NCBI GenBank assembly: GCA_041686855.1
Contig: JAWLDA010000005.1
Coordinates: forward strand, 62,001 to 126,000
Length of the DNA: 64,000 nucleotides
Direction of reading: 5' to 3'
Source of the DNA: JAWLDA01 sp041686855
GTDB lineage: Bacteria > Bacillota > Limnochordia > DTU080 > RSA5
Position numbers and translations under genes: made by a program. This document shows positions 17,496-25,549 of the stretch, in pieces; position 1 is the first letter of the stretch, and each line of letters opens with the position of its first letter. The notes under the pieces are model-generated. The model saw only the letters and a list, made by a program, of their open reading frames with translations. It did not search any database and was not told the origin of the DNA.

Positions 17496-19463
17496 GTGTT
17501 AGATAAAGTGGCAAATACAGTACGCGCTTTGGCGGTGGATGCCGTCGAAGCTGCTAAGTCCGGCCACCCCGGATTGCCGTTGGGAATGGCGGATATTGGC
17601 GCAGTCTTATACACGAAGATTTTAAAGCATGACCCGGCATGGCCGCAGTGGCCTGATCGGGACCGCGTCGTCCTTTCAGCCGGCCACGGAAGCATGTGGC
17701 TTTACGGATTTTTGCACCTTTCCGGATACGATGTCTCCCTTGATGACCTCAAGGCGTTTCGCCAGGTTGAATCGGCGACGCCGGGCCACCCGGAGTACGG
17801 CGAGACGCCGGGCGTTGAAACCACGACGGGGCCGCTGGGTCAAGGGGTCGGCAATGCGGTTGGTATGGCCCTTGCTGAACGCATGCTAGCGGCGACGTAC
17901 AACACCGACGGCCACGAGGTCGTTGGGCATTACACCTATGTGATTGCCAGTGACGGCGACCTGATGGAAGGGGTTGCGTCGGAGGCTTCCTCGCTGGCGG
18001 GGCACTTAGGTCTTGGCCGCCTCATCGTGATTTACGACGACAATCAGGTGACCATCGACGGAGGTACCGAACTCGCTTTCTCCGAGGACGTCGCCAAGCG
18101 GTACGAGTCGTACGGATGGCACGTGCTCCATGTCGATGGACACGATCCACAGGCGGTCGAAGAGGCGATCCGCACAGCGCAGGGCGTTGCGGATAAGCCG
18201 AGTCTAATCGTGGCCAAGACCGTGATCGGTTGGGGAACTCCGATTGAGGGCACTTCGGATGTCCACAGTGATCCCATGGGCGACGAGGCCGTTCAGGCGA
18301 CCAAGGAGCGTCTAGGGTGGCCCCAGGATCCGTTCCACATTCCCGAGGAAGTGACGGCCTACTTTGCCGAGAAGCGTGCGGAGTGGGCAGCGGCCAGCGA
18401 CGCGTGGAGAGCCTCCTTTGAAAGCTGGTCTCAAGCGAATCCCACGTTACGGAGTCGCTGGGACGATGCGATGGCCCTGAAGATCCCTGCCGATCTCGAA
18501 AAGGCACTGCCGAGTTTTGAAGAAGGCGAAGCAGTCGCGACGCGCAGCGCCGCGGGCAAAGTGTTGCAGGCGCTGGCCAAAACGCTTCCCTACATTGTGG
18601 GTGGATCCGCCGACCTTAACCCGTCCACTAAGACCTTCCTTGATGGAGAAGGGGTCGTCGTCAAGGGAGATTATGCTGGACGCAATATCCATTTCGGGGT
18701 GCGAGAGCACGCAATGGGTGCAATGCTCAACGGCCTGCAGTTGCATGGGGGGCACCGCGTTTACGGATCCACGTTCCTGGTCTTCTCCGACTACATGCGG
18801 CCCACCATTCGCCTCGCGGCGTTGATGAGGCAGCCGGTAATCTTCGTATTCACGCACGACTCTATCTACGTGGGCGAGGACGGACCGACACACCAACCCG
18901 TCGAGCATCCGGAGGCGCTGCGACTCATTCCTAATGTCGAGGTGTATCGACCCGCCGACGCAGTCGAGGCGGGGAGGTGCTGGTTGGAGGCCCTTAAGCG
19001 TACGGACGGTCCAAGCGTGTTGCTGCTGACGCGTCAAAACGTCCCGGTTCTACCGCACTCGGAAGCGGTCGACGTGGCTCAGGGCGCCTACGTCGTCAAG
19101 CGGGAGTCGGGTGGACAGCCTGATGCAGTGATCGTAGCGGCCGGCAGTGAGGTTTCCTTAGGACTTGAGGCTGCCAAACGCGTTGAGGAGCAAGGGCGAC
19201 GTGTGCGGGTAGTCTCCATGCCCAACCGTGAGCGGTTCTTGCGGCAGGAGCAGGCGGCGCGCCGTGAGATTCTTCCGGCGGATGTCCCGGTTTTGGCGAT
19301 CGAGGCCGGAGTCGGGATCGGTTGGCGCTCGCTTGTGGGTGAACGCGGTGCGCTCTTGACGATCGAGCGCTTCGGTGCGAGCGGCCCAGGACCCAAAGTA
19401 GCCGAGCATCTCGGCCTGACGGTAGAAAGAGCCGTTGAGCTGCTAAACGAGATTGTGAAGTAG
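17496..19463 (+). CDS. tkt: Transketolase
   Basis: A full-length thiamine-diphosphate transketolase of about 655 residues, moving two-carbon ketol units in the pentose phosphate pathway. Motifs in order: SGHPGLPLGMA with the substrate His, AGHGSMWLYGFLHLSGYD, TTGPLGQGVGNAVGMALAE, and GDGDLMEGVASEA as the ThDP/metal motif. The second domain has FGVREHAMGAM (catalytic Glu) and THDSIYVGEDGPTHQP. The start is a GTG at 17496, with GGAGGT seven bases upstream; the frame is open to 17460, but the added residues are not conserved in style. It is a monocistronic housekeeping gene. Confidence 0.95.
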   Translation: MLDKVANTVRALAVDAVEAAKSGHPGLPLGMADIGAVLYTKILKHDPAWPQWPDRDRVVLSAGHGSMWLYGFLHLSGYDVSLDDLKAFRQVESATPGHPEYGETPGVETTTGPLGQGVGNAVGMALAERMLAATYNTDGHEVVGHYTYVIASDGDLMEGVASEASSLAGHLGLGRLIVIYDDNQVTIDGGTELAFSEDVAKRYESYGWHVLHVDGHDPQAVEEAIRTAQGVADKPSLIVAKTVIGWGTPIEGTSDVHSDPMGDEAVQATKERLGWPQDPFHIPEEVTAYFAEKRAEWAAASDAWRASFESWSQANPTLRSRWDDAMALKIPADLEKALPSFEEGEAVATRSAAGKVLQALAKTLPYIVGGSADLNPSTKTFLDGEGVVVKGDYAGRNIHFGVREHAMGAMLNGLQLHGGHRVYGSTFLVFSDYMRPTIRLAALMRQPVIFVFTHDSIYVGEDGPTHQPVEHPEALRLIPNVEVYRPADAVEAGRCWLEALKRTDGPSVLLLTRQNVPVLPHSEAVDVAQGAYVVKRESGGQPDAVIVAAGSEVSLGLEAAKRVEEQGRRVRVVSMPNRERFLRQEQAARREILPADVPVLAIEAGVGIGWRSLVGERGALLTIERFGASGPGPKVAEHLGLTVERAVELLNEIVK

Positions 19464-19698
19464 TGGAAGATTGAAGTGGCGGAGATTGTGAAGAAGTCGA
19501 AGGCTACGGCGCCTGACTGGCAACCAATTGGCCAATGACTGCGATGTAGTGAGTCAGCGGCAAGGTTGCTGATCGCTAAGACGTAGCAGAATCAGTAGCA
19601 CCGTCGGAGCGGGCCGCCAGCCAACATGAAAGTTGGGTGGCGGCCTCGATGACCGGAGTTGTCGAGCCTCGTAACGGTCGAAGCCCGCACAACGCTTC
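19464..19698. other. Gene-free stretch between tkt and tandem array 1
   Basis: The first 40 bases carry a degenerate duplication of the end of tkt (GAGATTGTGAAG occurs at the 3' end of the gene and again just after it). A strong hairpin follows at 19612-19645. No coding frame with a ribosome site was found. Confidence 0.4.
19612..19645 (+). terminator. Strong hairpin downstream of tkt
   Basis: A 14-base arm (19612-19625, GGCCGCCAGCCAAC) pairs with 19632-19645 (GTTGGGTGGCGGCC) with one mismatch and a six-base loop. No T-run follows, so termination is likely but not certain; a processing or stability role is possible. Confidence 0.4.
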
Positions 19699-20560
19699 AA
19701 CTTAACTCATAACTTAAAGCCCAGCTACAGGCGTTAGTAGATCCGCTCGCTTCGGAGCCGACCTCGGGCAACGCCGGAGTTTGCGGGTTGTTGCCCCTTT
19801 TGTGAGGAATGATTGCACGCTGGCGTGGAATCACTCCCCATGAGACGGGGATCAGCGCCGTTTTTCGCACCTCGCACCCGGATTTTCACTCTTCGAGCGT
19901 CGTGGCGGCCAAAGGCCTCGCAACGTCGAAACTTAACTCATAACTTAAAGCCCAGCTACAGGCATTGGTAGATCCGCTCACTTCGGAGCCGACCTCGGCC
20001 AACGCCGGAGTTTGCGGGGTTGTTGCCCCTTTCGTGAGGAGTGATTGCACGCTGGCGTGGAATCACTCCCCATGAGGCGGGGATCAGCGCCGTTTTTCGC
20101 ACTCCGCACCCGGATTTTCGCTGTCCGAGTCGTGCGGTAGCCAAAGGTCGCGCGACGTCGCAACTTAACTCACAACTTAAAGCCCAGCTACCGACGTTGG
20201 TAGATCCGCTCACTTCGGAGACGACCTCGGCCAACGCTGGAGTTTGCGGGTTGTTGCCCCTTTCGTGAGGAGTGATTGCACGCTGGCGTGGAATCATTCC
20301 CCATGAGATGTGAATCAGCGCCGCTTTTCGCGTCTCGCGCCCGGATTTTCGCTGTCCGAGTCGTGCGGCGGCCAAAGGCCGCGCAACGTCGAAACTCAAC
20401 TCACAACTTAAAGCCCAGCTACCGACGTTGGCAGATCCGCTCACTTCGGAGCAAACATCGGGCAAGGCCGAAGTTTGCGGGTTGTTGCCCCTTTCGTGAG
20501 GAATGATTGCACGCTGGCGTGGAATCATCCCCCATGAGATAGGGATCAACGGTTTGGGTG
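19699..20560 (+). repeat. Tandem repeat array 1, about 231-bp units, nearly four copies, non-coding
   Basis: Units begin at about 19701, 19932, 20164 and 20395 (spacing 231, 232, 231). The fourth stops near 20560. Each unit has, in order, a CTTAACTCAYAACTTAAAG segment, GCTAC.G.CGTT, GATCCGCTCNCTTCGGAG, GTTGTTGCCCC, an interrupted palindrome (20038-20069 in unit 2), CCATGAGA, GCCGTTTTTCGC-type sequence and GCCAAAGG. Long open frames cross it on the minus strand. However, the homologous array at 39.5-40.7 kb is open on the opposite strand relative to the repeat, so I treat both as non-coding. The GTTGTTGCCC, GATCCGCTC and GGCG-GGAATC blocks show it is related to that array. It fills the spacer between tkt and the aminotransferase gene. 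Confidence 0.85.
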
Positions 20561-20943
20561 CCTGTCCATGGTTAGGCGCGTCCCATATTCGGTGTCCGAC
20601 AGAGAACACGCCATGTGAGCGCACCTCGCGGCTACTGAGAAGCGCGTGCTCCTCGGGTCGAGAAGTGCGTGAATCAAACCTTGCATTCGGGTTTGCAGAC
20701 GGCAATTCTTGAAAGTTGTCGCTTGAGCGGTGACTGTCTGGACGCAAGCGAGGCGCGCACGCGGTCCGTACGCGGGCTCTTTCTCGAGTCACTTGCCCCC
20801 ACAACAACGAGGCGTGGCACTTTCTTGTTAAAGAGGGGCAGGAAGGTGTATAGAGAAAATCGTAGTGAAATTCTATTACCGTTATAACAATAAAGAGTAT
20901 CGATTCCCTGAATCGAGACTAACGTCGCGAGGAGCGAGCGCAA
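20561..20943. other. Unique sequence between array 1 and the aminotransferase gene
   Basis: About 380 bases with no gene I can support. AT-rich sequence at about 20850-20900 (including TATAAC) probably carries the aminotransferase promoter, but no good -35 was found. A minus-strand open frame crosses part of it without a ribosome site. Confidence 0.35.
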
Positions 20944-22269
20944 TTGAGTGAAGGTCTCTCCCGTTCTGCCGAGCTATTCTCCCGGAATCGTCGTTACATC
21001 CCAGGTGGTGTCGTCTCACTAAATAGGCTGACCGATCCTGAGATTGCGTTTGAGCGCGGTCAAGGGAGTAGAGTATGGGATGTGGATGGAAACGAGTACA
21101 TTGATTACCACGCTGGATTCGCCCCATACGTCTTAGGACATAACGATCCGGACGTAAACAATGCAGTCCGAGACGCCCTAGAGCAAGGCTTGACACTGAT
21201 GGGCTCTGGGACCAATCGGTGGGAGGGTCGTTTAGCGGAGCTGATCGTAGAGCATGTTCCATCCGTAGAGAAGGTCCAGATCACAAATACGGGTTCGGAG
21301 GCGACATTCCACGCAATCCGTCTGGCCCGATCCTACACGGGGCGCAATGGTGTCGTCGTCATGCAAGGTGGATACAACGGGTGGCATAACGATGTCGCTG
21401 TCAACCTGATGACACCTCTCGATGTGATTGGGCCACGAGTCTCGCCGGGTGAGTATAAGATTGCGCCGATTTCAGCGGGTATCCCGCCGCAGGTGCTCAC
21501 AAACCTCCATGCGGTGAACTATAACGACCTGGATTCGGTCCGTTACTGTTTCGAGCGCTATGACATTGCTGCCATCATTTTGGAGCCGATTCTGCAAAAT
21601 ATCGGAGTGGTAAAGCCCAAAGAGGGATTCCTACAGGGGTTGCGTGCGCTATGTGACGAGTTTGGCGTCGTACTGATCTTTGACGAGGTGAAGACCGGTT
21701 TTCGTACTGCAATCGGAGGGTACCAGTCGATTGCTAACGTGAAGCCGGACCTTTCGGTCTTTGGGAAGGCGATTGCAAACGGTTATGCTATTGGCGCCAT
21801 CGGCGGACGCGAAGAGGTGATGAGCCTCTTTACTGATCCCGACCCCGCTCGCAAGGTGTTGATGGCCGGTACGTACAACGCTCATCCGCTCCCCACTGTC
21901 GCTGCGGTCGCAACTATTGAGAAGTTGGCGCACAACGATGGCGAAGTGTACCGAACCCTTGAAGCGCTGGGTGAAAAGATGGAGACCGGTCTCCGCAAGA
22001 TCTTTGAGGAAGCCGGAATCACCTCCACAATTAGCAGGCAGGGTTCCGCGTTCTGCGTCTACTTTATGGACCACGCACCTGTCGACTGGCACGACTTGGC
22101 CGCCAATCACGACTTTGAGATCGATACCCGTTATCGGAAAGCGCTCGTTGATGCGGGCGTCTACCACTTCCCCTTGGCGGCTAAACAGGGCAGCATCTCC
22201 TTTGCGCACTCCAATGCAGACATTGAGGAGACTCTCGAGCGGACTCGTGCCGTTGTCTCAAAGCTTTAA
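20944..22269 (+). CDS. Class III (GSA-type) PLP-dependent aminotransferase
   Basis: A 441-residue fold-type I enzyme close in layout to glutamate-1-semialdehyde aminomutase. It has SRVWDVDGNEYIDY near the N-terminus, NTGSEATFHAIRLAR for the phosphate pocket, FDEVKTGFR at 246-254, and the PLP lysine in VFGKAIANGY (Lys275). The start is a TTG at 20944, with GAGGAG nine bases upstream. The next gene, an M14-like peptidase, follows after about 140 bases, suggesting a short operon that processes an amino-acid derivative. HemL itself is unlikely, because no heme genes are near and the sequence diverges from HemL motifs. A second class III aminotransferase is fused to a hydrolase at 48.5 kb. Confidence 0.85.
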   Translation: MSEGLSRSAELFSRNRRYIPGGVVSLNRLTDPEIAFERGQGSRVWDVDGNEYIDYHAGFAPYVLGHNDPDVNNAVRDALEQGLTLMGSGTNRWEGRLAELIVEHVPSVEKVQITNTGSEATFHAIRLARSYTGRNGVVVMQGGYNGWHNDVAVNLMTPLDVIGPRVSPGEYKIAPISAGIPPQVLTNLHAVNYNDLDSVRYCFERYDIAAIILEPILQNIGVVKPKEGFLQGLRALCDEFGVVLIFDEVKTGFRTAIGGYQSIANVKPDLSVFGKAIANGYAIGAIGGREEVMSLFTDPDPARKVLMAGTYNAHPLPTVAAVATIEKLAHNDGEVYRTLEALGEKMETGLRKIFEEAGITSTISRQGSAFCVYFMDHAPVDWHDLAANHDFEIDTRYRKALVDAGVYHFPLAAKQGSISFAHSNADIEETLERTRAVVSKL

Positions 22270-22295
22270 GGGAGGCGAGCGCCTAAAAGGGAGCG

Positions 22296-22351
22296 CCTGG
22301 CAGGGAGGGCCTGGCAGGGAGGGCCTGGCAGGGAACGCCTGGCAGAGGGCG
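22296..22351 (+). repeat. 14-bp tandem repeat, four copies
   Basis: Four copies of CCTGGCAGGGAGGG-type units at 22296, 22310, 22324 and 22338, the last two with two to four changes. It lies in the spacer between the aminotransferase and M14-like genes, ending about 50 bases before the ribosome site of the latter. Confidence 0.85.
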
Positions 22352-22412
22352 CGTGGCCGAGGCGCCTGTCTGGGGCGCCTGCCCAAACCGGTAGAGAACA
22401 GGAGTGAGGTCC

Positions 22413-23387
22413 GTGGACGTCGACGCTTGTTGGCGAAGCCATCCCGACGAGTGGCAACCCCTATTTGAAGGGTTGCATGCCGATCACCCCGACAAGACTC
22501 GGCTGGAGTCATGGTCACAACTGGGTGGGGAACGAGTGCTCGCGCTGACAGTCGGACCAGTCAGGGACGTGGAGGAAAGTCGCAATCGACCGTTCCGTCT
22601 CATTATCACGGTGCCGCACGCACACGAACCCGCTTGCACCGCTGTGGTTGTGAACGCAGCACACCAACTTTTGACGGGGTGCTTCCTCGACGGGACGCCC
22701 TCGTCACTACCGGTGGACGAGATTCGGCAGCGCACGCTCATCACGTTTATGCCGGATACGAATGCGCAGGGGCGATCGCGCAGTCCTCGGCAGTGCTGGG
22801 ATGGAGAATTGGCGAATGACGAATTCCTTAAAGTCGCCTTTGGCGTAGCCGCCGATGGCGAGCGGTTCGGTCGTTATCCGGAATGGTCGTTTGCAGAGCA
22901 TTCGCCCCAACGCGTGGGTATCGTTTACGAGCAGATCAGCGAGGACTTGTGGGTCGAACCCAACACCAGTCGGCGCTCCACCCACTCGGTTGCTGTCGAT
23001 GCGCTTTACGCGACGTACCGTTATACCCATATGCTCGATATGCACCAGCACGAGCACGACGAAGCAGCGCTGCTTCCCGCTGACTATGAACGTCTCTCCC
23101 CGGAGAAGCGTGCTGCTCTCAACCACTGGGCAGACAAATTAATCGCCGCGTGGCGTAACACTGGGGCCGCACCGCGCAACGAACCCGCAGTTCCGTACAA
23201 AGGACAGCCACGCCAACAGTTTTTCATTGACTTTTGGAACGGGCGATGTCCGGGAATGTTGCGCTTAGTGAGTGAAGTGCGGAACAACCGTCACGTAAAG
23301 ACCGACATTCCAACGCCCATGGTGCATCAGTTTCGCATGGCAAACGCTGCGATCGAAGCGACACTCTCGCTGGCGCTTCACCGGTGA
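22413..23387 (+). CDS. M14-like zinc carboxypeptidase
   Basis: A protein of about 324 residues without a signal peptide. The pattern fits the M14 fold: RPFRLIITVPHAHEPACTA gives an HxxE zinc motif (His69 and Glu72 from this start), TFMPDTNAQGRSRSP resembles the PxxNPDG block, and LDMHQHEHDEAALLP supplies a likely third zinc His near residue 211-213. GTG 22413 with AGGAG eight bases upstream is chosen over an in-frame GTG three codons earlier. It follows a class III aminotransferase, so it may release or trim an amino-acid conjugate. The family assignment rests on motifs only. Confidence 0.6.
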   Translation: MDVDACWRSHPDEWQPLFEGLHADHPDKTRLESWSQLGGERVLALTVGPVRDVEESRNRPFRLIITVPHAHEPACTAVVVNAAHQLLTGCFLDGTPSSLPVDEIRQRTLITFMPDTNAQGRSRSPRQCWDGELANDEFLKVAFGVAADGERFGRYPEWSFAEHSPQRVGIVYEQISEDLWVEPNTSRRSTHSVAVDALYATYRYTHMLDMHQHEHDEAALLPADYERLSPEKRAALNHWADKLIAAWRNTGAAPRNEPAVPYKGQPRQQFFIDFWNGRCPGMLRLVSEVRNNRHVKTDIPTPMVHQFRMANAAIEATLSLALHR

Positions 23388-23399
23388 ATCTTGCCCCGG

Positions 23400-23431
23400 C
23401 CCGAGTCGACCCGGCATCGGGTCGACTCGGG
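23400..23431 (+). terminator. Terminator of the aminotransferase/M14 unit
   Basis: A perfect 13-base stem, CCCGAGTCGACCC (23400-23412) with GGGTCGACTCGGG (23419-23431), and a six-base loop, followed by GTGTCTTTC. It starts 13 bases after the M14-like gene. Confidence 0.65.
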
Positions 23432-23438
23432 GTGTCTT

Positions 23439-23675
23439 TCATCGCTTTGACGATCGTTCGTTGTAGTAAAGGAACAGCATGTAAAGGATGAGCACGACCA
23501 CTCATAATGCCGTAGCGAGCCACCCACCCATAGGCACAGGTATGTCGTTGGACCAGTAAACGGTGGGGGTTGCGATGGCCGCCATGATTAAGAGGGTTCG
23601 TACTCCCAACCAATCCCGCCTGATAGCGTGCCAGAGTGCCCAAAGTACGAAGAATCCCGCGATACCTGGTTTCAC
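23439..23675 (-). pseudogene. Small two-helix membrane protein interrupted by an in-frame TGA
   Basis: From GTG 23675 (GGAGG eleven bases upstream) a frame reads a 57-residue protein with hydrophobic segments GIAGFFVLWALWHAI and VRTLLIMAAIATPTVYW, ending GGWLATAL at a TGA (23502-23504). In the same frame, directly after that TGA, the sequence continues as VVVLILYMLFLYYNERSSKR before a second TGA at 23439. This is an obvious further transmembrane helix with a basic tail. The original product was therefore probably 78 residues, and the TGA most simply replaces a Trp or Arg codon. It lies 68 bases downstream of the secreted bacteriocin-like gene, the place an immunity protein would occupy. A sequencing error, a recent mutation or readthrough are all possible. 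Confidence 0.5.
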
Positions 23676-23743
23676 TTTCTTGCGGTCCTCCAGGAAGTAT
23701 TGAGGGGGAGCTCAACTTCGTATGTGTTCTAGAAACGAGATCA

Positions 23744-24175
23744 CTAACGAGAGAGCCCCCACTCAATAGCGCCCAGCGATCCTGCACTGTAAACCGTAGC
23801 TGCGGTCTTTCCGATCTGCGTCGAAGCGGCGGCTACGAGACTGCTTCCTGTGAATCCAAAGGGGGCGCCTGATAGGGTCGCCGTGGCGGCCCTGGTGTAC
23901 CATCCGAGATCCTTGGGTTGGTCCCAGGTATTAAGTGTGTAGTATCCCAAGCTAACGATCGCGCCCGCTGCTATTGGCGCCCATTCACCCGTGTACTCGG
24001 AGAGATCCTTCTCGGTGAGTTGCTCTCCGACAGGGAAAACCTGTCCTGATGAGAGTGTTGTCGCTGGGACGCTTGGTCGTGAAGCGCCTACGGGGATACT
24101 GAAACTGATCAGTGCGCTGATGACGAGACGGAACACCATCATACGTGCCATTATTTTGAACATTCGTTTGAACAT
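23744..24175 (-). CDS. Small secreted Gly/Ala-rich protein, possible bacteriocin precursor
   Basis: A 143-residue product. Residues 1-30 are a basic then hydrophobic signal-like segment ending SIPVGAS. At about residue 52 comes LTEKDLSEYTGEW, which resembles the end of a double-glycine bacteriocin leader with GE in place of GG. A hydrophobic segment rich in Gly, Ala, Ser and Thr follows (APIAAGAIVSLGYYTL, then FGFTGSSLVAAAS and YSAGSLGAIEWGL). The start is ATG 24175, with GGAGG a few bases upstream, and a well-formed promoter lies 40-70 bases upstream. Downstream is the interrupted small membrane protein. A bacteriocin-immunity pair is a hypothesis; an ordinary secreted or membrane-anchored protein is equally possible. 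I do not recognise a family. Confidence 0.5.
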   Translation of the reverse strand: MFKRMFKIMARMMVFRLVISALISFSIPVGASRPSVPATTLSSGQVFPVGEQLTEKDLSEYTGEWAPIAAGAIVSLGYYTLNTWDQPKDLGWYTRAATATLSGAPFGFTGSSLVAAASTQIGKTAATVYSAGSLGAIEWGLSR

Positions 24176-24485
24176 GTTTTCTCCTCCGCGATCCCTCACG
24201 AGTGACTGTACGTGTATCCTACCCGTCCGACCGACCTCCCGCAAATTCCAATACGGTTGAATTGGGGCTTGAAAGCGATCTCTCCCACGTGAGACGAGAG
24301 GGAAATCGGCAGAGTTTCTCCAAATTGCTCGGTCTTACGCCAGGTTATCCGCGAGCAAGGTGGGGAGATTATCCACGTGGAAGCAGTCGAAGGAATGTTC
24401 ATGCATGTGAGCGCTGAATCGTCCGTTACGATTGTGCGGGCAATGGATTGCGGATCAGGATCTAATTACGATAGGGAGAGGGCAC
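24176..24485. other. Divergent interval between the secreted protein and the Rsm22-like gene
   Basis: About 310 bases. The minus-strand promoter at 24216-24244 is clear. A plus-strand promoter for the Rsm22-like gene is not obvious. Two CACGTG palindromes (near 24288 and 24372) are the only other pattern seen. Confidence 0.35.
24216..24244 (-). promoter_or_regulatory. Promoter of the small secreted protein
   Basis: On the minus strand TTGCGG (24239-24244), exactly 17 bases, then TAGGAT (24216-24221). The predicted start is about 34 bases before the ATG. Confidence 0.55.
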
Positions 24486-25541
24486 ATGCAACTCCCGTAC
24501 GAATTGCGTGCAGCCATCGAAGAGGAGCTGACTTCATGGTCGCCAAAGAGGCTCGGATCCTCGGTTGCTGCACTCTCAAAACGGTATCGCAACATCCGAA
24601 GCGATGGCGGGGAGCGGTTGGCACAGTCGCCGGACGACGTGGCCGCGTACACGGCATTTCGTTTACCGGCGACGTTTGCCGCGGTCTCTGCCGCATTGCG
24701 GCAGATGCACGAGATGATGCCTGAGTGGAGCCCACGCACTCTGCTCGATGTAGGCGCGGGACCGGGTACGGCGGCGTGGGCAGCGGCGAATGTCTTTCCC
24801 CAACTACTACAGGTGACCCTCCTTGAGCGAGAGGAGAGAATGATCGCTCTGGGCAAACGGCTGGCCCAACATGCGCCGAACGACGCTATGCGTCACGCCA
24901 CGTGGCTGAAAGAAGACGTCGCCAGGTCGTGGCAAACCACGTCGCCGCCCTCATCGCCGCCTTCGTCGCAACCCTCATCACAGCCCTTATCCCAAATCGC
25001 GTCGTACGATCTCGTCATCGCCTCGTATGTCCTGGGAGAGCTTCGTGAGGCGCCGCGATCGGCCCTCGTAAAAACGTTGTGGGCCCGGACGTCCCGGGCG
25101 ACGGGAGCGTTGCTGCTCATCGAACCGGGCACACCGGTCGGCTTTGGCCACATTAAAGCGGCCCGGACTGCGCTCATCGAGGCGGGCGCACAGATCGTTG
25201 CGCCCTGTCCCCACAGTGGAGGCTGCCCCCTTGCAAAGAATGACTGGTGTCATTTCGCCCAACGCGTGGAGCGTTCCCGACTCCACCGACTGGTGAAAGA
25301 GGGAGAGCTCGCCTACGAAGATGAGAAGTTTTCGTTTGTTGGCGTGGCACGGGTAGAGGCCGCTCCCATCGAGGGTCGCGTGCTTCGTCATCCGCTCGTA
25401 CGAAAAGGGCAAGTCGGTCTCCAGGTGTGCGCACCCGACGGGACGGTTACCGCGCAAAACGTGACCCGCAAAGATCGTGCGGCGTTCCGCCGGGCACGCA
25501 ACTTAAAGTGGGGCTCGGCGATCCACCCGCTCGACGACTAA
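24486..25541 (+). CDS. Rsm22-like SAM-dependent methyltransferase (ribosome-associated)
   Basis: A 351-residue protein matching the Rsm22 family, which assists small-subunit assembly and in mitochondria carries an iron-sulfur cluster. Residues 88-95 read DVGAGPGT, the SAM-binding loop, and LVIASYVLGEL follows. The cysteine cluster CPHSGGCPLAKNDWCHF at 241-257, with a further Cys in GLQVCAPDG, are the likely cluster ligands. The start is ATG 24486, behind AGGGAGAGGG. A Pro/Ser/Gln-rich insert at about 152-167, encoded by a short DNA repeat, interrupts the methyltransferase fold. The stop codon overlaps that of the convergent nuclease gene. Confidence 0.8.
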   Translation: MQLPYELRAAIEEELTSWSPKRLGSSVAALSKRYRNIRSDGGERLAQSPDDVAAYTAFRLPATFAAVSAALRQMHEMMPEWSPRTLLDVGAGPGTAAWAAANVFPQLLQVTLLEREERMIALGKRLAQHAPNDAMRHATWLKEDVARSWQTTSPPSSPPSSQPSSQPLSQIASYDLVIASYVLGELREAPRSALVKTLWARTSRATGALLLIEPGTPVGFGHIKAARTALIEAGAQIVAPCPHSGGCPLAKNDWCHFAQRVERSRLHRLVKEGELAYEDEKFSFVGVARVEAAPIEGRVLRHPLVRKGQVGLQVCAPDGTVTAQNVTRKDRAAFRRARNLKWGSAIHPLDD

Positions 25542-25549
25542 TCGTCGAG
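25530..25549. terminator. Palindromic hairpin whose loop is two overlapping stop codons
   Basis: CTCGACGA (25530-25537), loop CTAA, TCGTCGAG (25542-25549). The loop contains the TAA of the plus-strand gene and the TAG of the minus-strand gene. It could act as a shared end signal for both transcripts, but T-runs are absent on either side. Confidence 0.4.

Noticed and set aside
19699..20560. CRISPR array
   Set aside because: Units are over 230 bp with no short repeat plus unique spacer pattern, and no cas genes are near.
19956..20807. A 283-residue repetitive open frame on the minus strand
   Set aside because: It lies on the strand opposite to the orientation in which array 2 is open, changes frame between some units, and has no ribosome site.
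20944..22269. hemL (glutamate-1-semialdehyde aminomutase)
   Set aside because: Class III fold is clear, but HemL-specific motifs and heme-pathway neighbours are not seen.
22258..22518. Minus-strand frame across the 14-bp repeat
   Set aside because: It is a translation of the tandem repeat with no start signal.
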